DNA of 12,297 nt, taken from contig DATKDU010000153.1 of assembly GCA_035512595.1 (NCBI GenBank), positions 1 to 12,297 on the forward strand, in the 5' to 3' direction. The position numbers were made by a program, and so were the translations under genes. Shown piece by piece: positions 1-6,994 of this stretch; the stretch's first letter is position 1; each line of letters starts with the position of its first letter. A model generated the notes under the pieces. It ran no database searches and had not been told where the DNA came from. It was given only the letters and a program-made list of their open reading frames with translations. This DNA is from DATKDU01 sp035512595. Lineage in GTDB: Bacteria; Planctomycetota; Planctomycetia; Pirellulales; Pirellulaceae.

Positions 1-612
1 GTTGGTCCAATCATCACCAACCAGCAGGATTTCTTCGCCGCGCAGCCCAAGCTGCTCTTCCACCGTGCGGAAGAATTGCGGCGCGGGCTTGGGATAGCCG
101 ATCTGCGACGAGATGAACACGTGTCGGCACTGATCGAGCGGCGGCAGTCCTCGGCAAATGGTTTCCAGGCGGCTGTCGAAGTTCGAGGCAATCCCGAGCA
201 CAAAGCCGCGCCGCGTCAGATTCCGCCAAACAGCGGCCACGTCGTCATACAGCCGCCAGTGCGCCGGCTGGGCGAAATGCCGCCACAGCCCCTCGAGTGC
301 GGCATCGGCCAAATCTGCCGGCAGATCGCCGAAGACTTCGCCGACGACCTGTCGCCAGCGCTGCCGCTCGCGGTCGTCGCTGGTCGGCTGCCGCGCGAGA
401 CCGGCGTCATTTCCCGGCAAGGCAAACAGACTCTCCGACCGCCGATAAGCGTCGCGAAACAACTCCTTGATCTCGGCGAGCGTTCGCGACGACCCCAGTT
501 CGCGACCCAACCGATGATACGCCTCGGCAACCGGCGGATCGGGAAAAATCAGCGTCCCGACGGCATCGAACAAGACCGCTCGCGGCATCGTGCCGTCTTC
601 GGACGTTCTCAT
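1..612 (-). CDS. HAD-superfamily hydrolase (subfamily IA, REG-2-like), C-terminus cut by window edge
   Basis: The 204 visible codons read without a stop from ATG at 612 to the window edge. The HAD motifs are in order. Motif I is FDAVGT (nucleophile Asp16), followed by a helical cap (about residues 25-120). Motif II is GIASNFDS (Ser143). The motif III lysine lies in GYPKPAPQFF (Lys175). Motif IV is LLVGDDW (Asp200, Asp201), and the window ends just after it, so only a short C-terminal tail is missing. Family members hydrolyse phosphate esters, or sometimes other groups, through an aspartyl intermediate in the cytoplasm; the substrate cannot be read here. The second motif I aspartate (DxD) is replaced by Val18, as I recall for REG-2-like members. 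An alternative start is Met9 (ATG at 588), which leaves the usual short N-terminus before MPRAVLFDAVGT. Neither start has a clear Shine-Dalgarno. The gene follows the giant membrane protein by 32 bp in the same direction, so co-transcription is likely but a functional link is not shown. Confidence 0.88.
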   Translation of the reverse strand, partial: MRTSEDGTMPRAVLFDAVGTLIFPDPPVAEAYHRLGRELGSSRTLAEIKELFRDAYRRSESLFALPGNDAGLARQPTSDDRERQRWRQVVGEVFGDLPADLADAALEGLWRHFAQPAHWRLYDDVAAVWRNLTRRGFVLGIASNFDSRLETICRGLPPLDQCRHVFISSQIGYPKPAPQFFRTVEEQLGLRGEEILLVGDDWTN

Positions 613-614
613 AA

Positions 615-642
615 GACTTTGGACTTGGGACTTTGGACTTGC
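615..642. repeat. Two-copy 14-bp tandem repeat (GACTTTGGACTTGG) between two genes
   Basis: Copy 1 covers 615-628 and copy 2 covers 629-642. They match at 13 of 14 positions; only the last base differs (G versus C). Each copy also contains the smaller GACTT/GGACTT repetition. The repeat fills almost the whole gap between the stop of the membrane-protein gene (645) and the HAD ATG at 612, exactly where a ribosome binding site would be expected, and it supplies no clear Shine-Dalgarno. I recall similar GGACTTT-type strings between genes in planctomycete genomes, but that is memory, not something shown here. Confidence 0.75.
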
Positions 643-644
643 TG

Positions 645-3600
645 CTACTGCTCCCAACTCTGAAGCCGGGCCACGAGCGCCCGCACGTCGTCCTTCTTCT
701 TCTCAAATAGGGCCAGCAGCGCCAAGACAGCGATCCCGAGGCCAATGCCAAATGCCCACCACGGCCAGGTTTCGTTGATGGCCCGGGCTGCGTGCCAGAC
801 CATCGTGAACAGGGCCATCAGCGTAAAGCCGGTCCCCAGATAGAGGAAGGCCCGCACGCGGAACATCACGCCGGCCAGCGCGCCGATGACCGACAGCGCC
901 AGCAGAATGATTGGCTTCCACACCGATTCGCCGATTCCGTGAAGGAATATTTCGCTCGTCGAGCTGAGATAGATCACGATCGTGGCCGCGTAGCGAATGG
1001 CCGTCAGCAGCTTGGGATCGAGTCGCTGGCGGTTCAGATGAGCCGCCACGAGCACCGAGACTGCCGGCGGGATTAACCACCATTGCGGGTTCTTGGTGAA
1101 ATCAAGTCGGTACTCATCAAATAGAGCCCACAAAGCCCCGTTCCCCGCCACGCCGGCTGCGGCCGCGAAAATCCACGACCGCTGCGTCATGCTGACCGCC
1201 AGGTACATCAGCCCCGCCAGAAACAGCACCAGCGCATACTCCCTGGCCTGCCATTCGGTCCCCTCCAGCGGCGCGACCATCCACATGGCGATGGCAGGCA
1301 GCAGCGGCAACAGCGCCCCCGTATTGCGCAGCGGCTCGGCCAGCACCCGCACCTGCAGGCGGGAGAGGATCTCGCTCGCGCCGACTCCCGCATAAGCAAT
1401 CGCCATCACCACGTACGGCCAGTACTCGCGAAGCATCCCAAACCACATCGGCTTGCACAAATACAGGTGGGCAAACAGCAGCGCCAGCACTGCCTCGGCC
1501 GCATAGACATATCCCGTCCGTCCCGTCTCGCTAAGCGTGAGCGGGTCGCGCTGGGGAAACAGCGCCAGCGAAATCAACCCGGCGATCAGCGCCACGAGCA
1601 CCACCGCCACGGCGACGACCTGAGCGTCGGCCACCGGCGCACCTTCTCCCGGCACGAACCAGGCAAACTCCAGCGCCAGCACGGCGATGAATGCCGCCAT
1701 CGCCAGGACGGCAGTCCCATAGCCTGCTCGCTGCAGCGACCGGTTCCACGGTCCTTCCACGAACAGAAACCGCGACAGTGCCAGCCCGTACAGAAACGTC
1801 AACGCCGACAGCGCCATGAGCAATCGGAACGTGCGCGTCATCCACAACGCCTCAGTATACTCCGGCGGCATTTCCGCCCAGCCGAGCAGCACCGCGGACA
1901 GACCTGCCAGCGCCAGCGACGCCAATTGCAGCGGCGCTTCGCGCTGTTGCTGCGCCTGCCTGGCGATGCCCCACGCGCAAGCCGCCGGCGCCAAGGCGGC
2001 GAGCACCCGCAAGGCGAGCGAATCGAGCGACAGCACGCCAAAGAACGAAAGCGAGCACACGCCGACCGTCAGCAGGATGCTGACTGCCGGCAGCCAGCGG
2101 ACCGTGCGCTCCAGGCCCGCCACCGGATCGGAAATGCCGAGCCGCTGTCCCCACAGCCCCAATCGAGCGCCCCGATGCCACAGCTCACCGGTGAGTGCGA
2201 CATACATTCCTACCGCCAAAGGGGTGGCGGCGGCCAGAAGTTGCGCATACGAAACCGGCTGCCCCTCTCCGTGGATGATCTGCAAAAACATCGGCCAGCG
2301 AAGCAGGTGCAGGCCATAGCCAGCGACGAGCAGACCGCCGCAGTATAGAAAAGGAATCGTGCCCAGCGCCCGCCGGTCCCACAGCGATCCGGCCAGCAGC
2401 CCCAGCCAGACGGCAAGCGCCGCTCCCAGCGCGGCTTCGATCAGCACCTGCGTCGGCTCGGGCCATCGACTCGTCTCGCCAACCACTGCCAGCAGCAGCC
2501 GCGCGGCGACCACGAGCGTTAACACGGCCAGACCGCCGGCAGCCGCAAATCGATGCACCGCAGGAGCGGGAAAACCGGCGTCAAATGACCTTTCTTCGCG
2601 CCGCTGCGAGCGAACCTCGCGCCACAGCCAGAAGGCGGCGACGAGCAGCGGCAGCAGCAGAGACAATTCCACAAACGCAAACCTTCCCCGCGCGGCCCAC
2701 CTCGGGGCGTCGCTCAGAAAGATCGCCACGGGACCAATCGCCGTCAATGTTCCCAGATAGGCGTAGATCTGGCTGCGGCACACCAGCCCCAGCGAGCAGA
2801 AGATCGCCACCGATCCCAGCGCCGCGCCCGTAGACCACCAGGGCGCATGGGGATCGAATTCAATGCCGCGGAGGGCCAGCAAGGCGACCAGTCCCGCGCC
2901 GATGCCTGCGGCCCAGTGATTTGGCACCGGCCAACTCAGCGTCCGCGGTTGATTATCTGCGCCCATCGCAATCCATTGCCCGGCTGCGTACCACACTGCC
3001 GAGATGACACTGATACCCAGCAAGCCCATCGTCAGCACGTGGTAAGCGAGCCATTGCCGCGTGGGGTCGTAGCCGTCGCACGTCGCCGCAACAAAGGCGA
3101 CGAGCATTGCACCCACGGCGACGATTCCCAGCCCCATGTACGGCAAACGCCGCTGCGAACGCCACACGAGAAATGCCGCCGCAAAACCGAGGGCGGCGTA
3201 GCTGGTCCAGTCGCCAAGCTGCCCCGTGACAAACAATTGCTCGTCGGGATCGAGGGCCACCGCTCCCGCCGCCCAGAGGGCCAGCCCGCGAACCGCCATC
3301 CCGCACAAGAAGAGTTGGGCCAGATTTCCGAGTCGCTCCATCGCCAAATCGCTGCCGCGAACATCCAGCTTGGCATCGAGCCGCTTCTTCCACGCTTCGA
3401 TTCCCGACCACACCACGCCAAACAGCCCCAGCGCCAGCGCGTTCCACTGCAGCCACTCGACCCAGCGGACGGGAACGCTGGCCGCGGTTGAGGATGAGAG
3501 ATAGATCAGAAACGCCAGGTTGGCGGTCAACTGGAACAGGGCCGACGCCAGAATCGACATCTCCGTCCGCCGCCAGGCGAGCGAAAACGCCAGACTCGCT

Positions 3601-6600
3601 ACAACGAGCACGGACAGCGGAATGCCGAAGGAGAGCGTGGGACCGATCGCATGGAACCACGATCCGGTCGCTGGGCCGCCGAGCGCGCTGCCGCTTAGCG
3701 ATTGCACCACGACGGCAATCGTGATCGCCAGAATCGCGGCGGCCCCCAGCACAAACGGCCAGATGGCAAAGATTGGCCGCGCCGCCAACGCGGCAGTGTT
3801 TCCGAGCACATCCTTTCGCGCGGCCAACCAGCGTCCCGCCACCAGCGACACGGCACAAAAGCCGGCCACATACAAAGCCAGTCCCCACCGCGCCGCCGAA
3901 GCGACCGCGATCGGCTCGGCGAACCGGCCGGCCGCTAGCCACGGCACGGCAAACAGGACCGCTGCCAGGCATCCCAGCGCATCCCGCACGCGCCCCTCGA
4001 CGATGAGCATCGTGATCAGCGCTCCCGCGACTGCCGCCACGGCCAGCCAGTCGCCAATGCTTCCTGCCGATGCGGTCCAGGCAGCCATCGGCATTTCCAT
4101 CCCTCGGAGCGTCGCATCAAGTTCCCGCAGGATGCCGGTCCAAACGCCGGCAATTGCCAGCAGCGGCACTGTCACCGCGGCCAATACGAGCAGGCCTTGA
4201 TCGACCGTTACGTAGGACAGGCTTCCAGCCTGTCCGTCCGCTCGCGGAGCGAGCGGACTACTTTGGTCCGCCACAAGCTGCCGCACGGTCGGCCAGCGCC
4301 TGGAATACCGGCGAAAAATGCTCCACGCCGCCGCTGCCAGCGCCACGACAACGAGCTGCGCGTCGAAATGCCGCCAGTCGAACCGCCAATCGGCGCTGGC
4401 GAGCTGCGAGCGGCAAACGGCGGCGGTAAAGAACCCGGCAGACAGCGCCAGCATCGCTTGAAGCGAAGCGAATGCCGCCGAGTGCCGCCAGATCAATAGC
4501 ATTGCCAGGCAAACGCCCGCACCCCAGGCGGCATAGGAGGCGTGCCAGTAAAGCTGTGCCGCGTTGGCCCAGAGGATGAACGGCAAAGCGCCAGCTAGTG
4601 CTGCGACCGCCGTAAGCGAGAGGGGCTGGATGAGATCCTTCCACTTGGACGATCGCGACTGGCCGCCGAACTCGCTTTCGCCGGCGAGAATGCCGCGCCC
4701 TGCCGCAACGAGCGAGAGGAGCGCCGTCAGCACGCTATGAACCAGCGTGGCACACAGCACCGGCCGCTCGGGAAGCAGGTGCATCACACTTAGCGTATGC
4801 CTCACGGACTCGTTCCATGCCACACCGTGGACCAAGCCGAGCCACAACAGTGCCGAGCCGCCGACTGCGGCTGCCGGCTGTCTGATGGTCGGTGCAAATG
4901 CGATCAGCGCCAGCCCGTGTACGACGAGCAGCGGTGCAGCCCACAGCGCATCGTGCATCAACGTGCCGTGCCACACTTCCTCCGGCATATAGCCGACAAA
5001 TGCTGCCAACACCGCGCTGATCAGGCTGAAGACGCCTGCGCTTCCCAGCAGCATCGTGCCATCCTCGCGGCGACCGAGCTTCCGCAGTTGCCATCCCGCG
5101 GCGCAGGCGGCTGCCGAGAGCAACGTCAGGACCAGGCCGCTGCGGCAGGTAATTAATGCGTGGAGCAGCACGCTCGGGTCGGCCGTCTCCAGCGGCAGCG
5201 TGCCGGCCAGATGATGCGTGGCAATCACTGCCGCCAGCGCACTGCACGCCAGCGCCGCCGCGTGGAGCACCGCAAGGCGACTGGCGATCCCCAGCCCCGC
5301 GAGTACGATGCCGTTGGCGATTCCCACGATCAGCAGCAGATCAGGCCGCGGCCAGGCCAGCGCGACGGCGGCGGCCATCGCCATTCCGCCCGTCACCGCG
5401 ACGGCCGTCCCCGCGAAGCGATAGGGCGCCAGTCGTTTTGCCAGCGTGCGCAAGTGAACGGCCAGTCCGGCTGCCAAGAGCGACGCTGCCGCCAGGCTGA
5501 TGATCGGACTGAGGCTGGCGATCGTGGCCAATCGCGGGCCGCTCGAGTGTACGAGGAGCGCCAGCGGCACCAGCAGCGCAAAGAGGCCGATGCCCACAAC
5601 GAGGAACAATTCCACAACGCGATTGCGGTTCATCCGCGCGCGCAGCCCCGAGAGCAGCAATTGCCCCCCGCTGGCCACGAGAAAAAATGCCAGCGGCAAT
5701 CCGCCCAAAAACAAAGTTCTCGCCAGAGGCATTTCCGCACTGGCGAGGCGGCTGACCACGACCTGCGCTAGCGACGAGCCCAGCACAGCCAGCGACAACC
5801 GCCACCAACCCCGGCCCACCGTCTCGCGGGCGGCACTGATCGTCACCCAGCCAAAAACCAGCGTGCCGATCGAAAATGCCGCAAGAAAGAGCGGATCGGT
5901 CACCCCGCGCCGCGTTTCGCCCGTGCCGGACAGAACGATGCCAGCGCTGAATCCGAGCGGCACCAGCAGCAGAGCGATGATCAGGATCACGCGGCTGATC
6001 GCGTGCAGCTTCCACCGCCGCAGCGAGTACAGGCCAGCGCCGTGAAACGCCACCGTGAAGAGCATGAAGAGCAGGGCGGGGGCGTACGGAATCGCTTTCA
6101 GGGTTGATCGCAGGCTGATGACCAGGCCAATCGCGCAGACGACGATCACAGTCCCCGCGATGACCTCCCCCCAGCGGATGTTGCTCTCTTCCATGAAGCT
6201 CTGGAGCATGTCGGCCAGCGTGCGGGCCGGGAGCGACGGCTGCGGCGAGACAGGGGGCTTGATCGGCTCCGGCTTATCCAGCGGATGAACCACGCCGGGA
6301 ACGCGCACCGGCGCCAAGGGGTTCGCTGTCGCAAGCGGACTCTCGGCGACTGGCCTCAAGCGCTCAGGCGGTGCAAGCGAAGCCGCCGGCGGTGCCTCGA
6401 CGAGCGTCGCATTCACCACCGCTTCGCTCGCGGCGGGCGCTACTTGAGGTGGAACTGCCGACGCCGGCTGCCCGAGCCGCGGCATTTCGCCTTGAGCCAG
6501 CCGCGCCAAGTCCATGCGGATGGCGTCCCGCATTCGCTCGTATTCTTCAGGGCGAATAATGCCGCGGCGCAGCATGCGCTCCAGATGCCGCGCGGTCGCT

Positions 6601-6854
6601 TCGAGCTCTTGCGTGAGCGTTGCCGGAGGCGAGATGGCCGGCACAGCGCCGCACGCCCGGCAGCGGCCATCGACGACTGTGCCGATCCGTCCGCACGTTG
6701 GACACGGCCGCGGTGATGGAACCTGCCGCGCGGAGTCTTCCCCCGACATGGCCCGCACGATGGCCGCAAAGAACAGCCACAGCAAATGGCCTACGACCGT
6801 GATCACGGCGACCACGATGGCCAGTCCGCACAGCAGGCCGAGCACGACTTCCAT
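645..6854 (-). CDS. Giant multi-pass membrane protein with N-terminal zinc ribbon (DUF2339-like in style)
   Basis: This gene encodes 2069 residues from ATG at 6854. Residues 1-33 are a hydrophobic segment. Residues 51-68 form a zinc ribbon (CPTC at 51-54, CRAC at 65-68). Residues about 83-120 form a charged helical stretch resembling a SHOCT domain (GIIRPEEYERMRD). Residues about 125-212 are a Pro/Ala-rich linker. From about residue 228 to the C-terminus the protein is a nearly unbroken series of hydrophobic segments; counting by eye gives roughly 55-58 membrane spans joined by short Arg/Trp-rich loops. The last residues (EKKKDDVRALVARLQSWEQ) are charged. The layout (zinc ribbon, linker, dozens of spans) recalls DUF2339 and SCO7613-like membrane proteins, which have no established function, but the family assignment is uncertain. 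No catalytic motif, P-loop or transporter signature was recognised. The start at 6854 is preferred because the hydrophobic segment begins at once; an in-frame ATG at 6938 would add 28 uncharacteristic residues. No strong Shine-Dalgarno precedes either. A palindromic repeat is inserted in frame at residues about 862-882. Confidence 0.85.
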   Translation of the reverse strand: MEVVLGLLCGLAIVVAVITVVGHLLWLFFAAIVRAMSGEDSARQVPSPRPCPTCGRIGTVVDGRCRACGAVPAISPPATLTQELEATARHLERMLRRGIIRPEEYERMRDAIRMDLARLAQGEMPRLGQPASAVPPQVAPAASEAVVNATLVEAPPAASLAPPERLRPVAESPLATANPLAPVRVPGVVHPLDKPEPIKPPVSPQPSLPARTLADMLQSFMEESNIRWGEVIAGTVIVVCAIGLVISLRSTLKAIPYAPALLFMLFTVAFHGAGLYSLRRWKLHAISRVILIIALLLVPLGFSAGIVLSGTGETRRGVTDPLFLAAFSIGTLVFGWVTISAARETVGRGWWRLSLAVLGSSLAQVVVSRLASAEMPLARTLFLGGLPLAFFLVASGGQLLLSGLRARMNRNRVVELFLVVGIGLFALLVPLALLVHSSGPRLATIASLSPIISLAAASLLAAGLAVHLRTLAKRLAPYRFAGTAVAVTGGMAMAAAVALAWPRPDLLLIVGIANGIVLAGLGIASRLAVLHAAALACSALAAVIATHHLAGTLPLETADPSVLLHALITCRSGLVLTLLSAAACAAGWQLRKLGRREDGTMLLGSAGVFSLISAVLAAFVGYMPEEVWHGTLMHDALWAAPLLVVHGLALIAFAPTIRQPAAAVGGSALLWLGLVHGVAWNESVRHTLSVMHLLPERPVLCATLVHSVLTALLSLVAAGRGILAGESEFGGQSRSSKWKDLIQPLSLTAVAALAGALPFILWANAAQLYWHASYAAWGAGVCLAMLLIWRHSAAFASLQAMLALSAGFFTAAVCRSQLASADWRFDWRHFDAQLVVVALAAAAWSIFRRYSRRWPTVRQLVADQSSPLAPRADGQAGSLSYVTVDQGLLVLAAVTVPLLAIAGVWTGILRELDATLRGMEMPMAAWTASAGSIGDWLAVAAVAGALITMLIVEGRVRDALGCLAAVLFAVPWLAAGRFAEPIAVASAARWGLALYVAGFCAVSLVAGRWLAARKDVLGNTAALAARPIFAIWPFVLGAAAILAITIAVVVQSLSGSALGGPATGSWFHAIGPTLSFGIPLSVLVVASLAFSLAWRRTEMSILASALFQLTANLAFLIYLSSSTAASVPVRWVEWLQWNALALGLFGVVWSGIEAWKKRLDAKLDVRGSDLAMERLGNLAQLFLCGMAVRGLALWAAGAVALDPDEQLFVTGQLGDWTSYAALGFAAAFLVWRSQRRLPYMGLGIVAVGAMLVAFVAATCDGYDPTRQWLAYHVLTMGLLGISVISAVWYAAGQWIAMGADNQPRTLSWPVPNHWAAGIGAGLVALLALRGIEFDPHAPWWSTGAALGSVAIFCSLGLVCRSQIYAYLGTLTAIGPVAIFLSDAPRWAARGRFAFVELSLLLPLLVAAFWLWREVRSQRREERSFDAGFPAPAVHRFAAAGGLAVLTLVVAARLLLAVVGETSRWPEPTQVLIEAALGAALAVWLGLLAGSLWDRRALGTIPFLYCGGLLVAGYGLHLLRWPMFLQIIHGEGQPVSYAQLLAAATPLAVGMYVALTGELWHRGARLGLWGQRLGISDPVAGLERTVRWLPAVSILLTVGVCSLSFFGVLSLDSLALRVLAALAPAACAWGIARQAQQQREAPLQLASLALAGLSAVLLGWAEMPPEYTEALWMTRTFRLLMALSALTFLYGLALSRFLFVEGPWNRSLQRAGYGTAVLAMAAFIAVLALEFAWFVPGEGAPVADAQVVAVAVVLVALIAGLISLALFPQRDPLTLSETGRTGYVYAAEAVLALLFAHLYLCKPMWFGMLREYWPYVVMAIAYAGVGASEILSRLQVRVLAEPLRNTGALLPLLPAIAMWMVAPLEGTEWQAREYALVLFLAGLMYLAVSMTQRSWIFAAAAGVAGNGALWALFDEYRLDFTKNPQWWLIPPAVSVLVAAHLNRQRLDPKLLTAIRYAATIVIYLSSTSEIFLHGIGESVWKPIILLALSVIGALAGVMFRVRAFLYLGTGFTLMALFTMVWHAARAINETWPWWAFGIGLGIAVLALLALFEKKKDDVRALVARLQSWEQ
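4209..4271. repeat. Composite palindromic (REP-like) repeat inside a coding sequence
   Basis: Two perfect hairpins stand side by side. Hairpin 1 (4215-4235) has 9-bp arms, GGACAGGCT and its complement, around a 3-nt TCC loop. Hairpin 2 (4236-4258) has 10-bp arms, GTCCGCTCGC and its complement, around a GGA loop. A further GTCCGC at 4266-4271 is complementary to GCGGAC at 4253-4258, which suggests the element extends to about 4271. The left edge is set by eye near TACGTA (4209-4214). The length of about 63 bp is divisible by three, and the element is translated on the minus strand as residues 862-882 of the giant membrane protein (ADQSSPLAP...GSLSYV). GGACAGGCT-type palindromes giving 'TGFQPV' or 'QAGSLSY' in translated ORFs are, from memory, widespread in planctomycetes; copy number here cannot be tested. 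Confidence 0.85.
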
Positions 6855-6994
6855 AAATGCGTTTTTCCGGCCCTGGTCAACGACGCGATTCGCAGGATCG
6901 AATGCACGGCCCACCTGCCCGGTCCGTGCCTGAAGCATACAATAAGCGGATTGGCGCTTGGATTTTTCTTCCCGCTGGCGAGTGGAGGCAGAGG
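6855..6994. promoter_or_regulatory. Divergent intergenic region, presumed promoters for both neighbours
   Basis: This 140-bp gap separates the start of the giant membrane protein (minus) from the start of the secreted protein (plus), so both transcription units must be initiated here or within the gene starts. A TACAAT at 6938-6943 resembles a -10 box for the plus-strand gene, but no good -35 lies 16-18 bp upstream (the bases there are CTGCCC). On the minus strand TATTGT (6944-6939) and TATGCT (6940-6935) are equally weak candidates. No operator-like inverted repeat was seen. The assignment rests on gene layout rather than on a convincing box. Confidence 0.35.
6984..6988 (+). promoter_or_regulatory. 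Ribosome binding site deciding the start at 6995
   Basis: GGAGG at 6984-6988 lies 6 nt before the ATG at 6995, which is ideal Shine-Dalgarno spacing. It decides against the longest reading (ATG at 6857), which would overlap the divergent promoter region, and is better than what precedes the ATGs at 7064 and 7085. Confidence 0.75.

Noticed and set aside
76..663. Plus-strand open frame of 195 codons
   Set aside because: It is antisense to the HAD hydrolase, whose catalytic motifs are intact on the minus strand.
1467..2348. Plus-strand open frame of 293 codons
   Set aside because: Its product is low-complexity Arg/Gln/His-rich sequence, opposite the coherent membrane-span pattern of the minus-strand gene.
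4215..4258. Paired hairpins as a transcription terminator
   Set aside because: They are inside a coding sequence, are followed by no T-run on either strand, and fit a dispersed repeat better.
3226..4429. Several plus-strand open frames of 77-226 codons around 3.2-4.4 kb
   Set aside because: All are antisense to the membrane protein; 'TGFQPV' and 'GQASSLS' in two of them come from the palindromic repeat and are not protein homology.
6855..6938. Upstream start for the giant membrane protein at 6938
   Set aside because: The 28 added residues (MLQARTGQVG...) do not resemble the rest, no ribosome binding site is present, and it would use up most of the shared intergenic region.
6857..6994. Upstream start for the secreted protein at 6857
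   Set aside because: It would run through the divergent promoter region, has no ribosome binding site, and the added residues look non-coding; GGAGG precedes 6995 instead.
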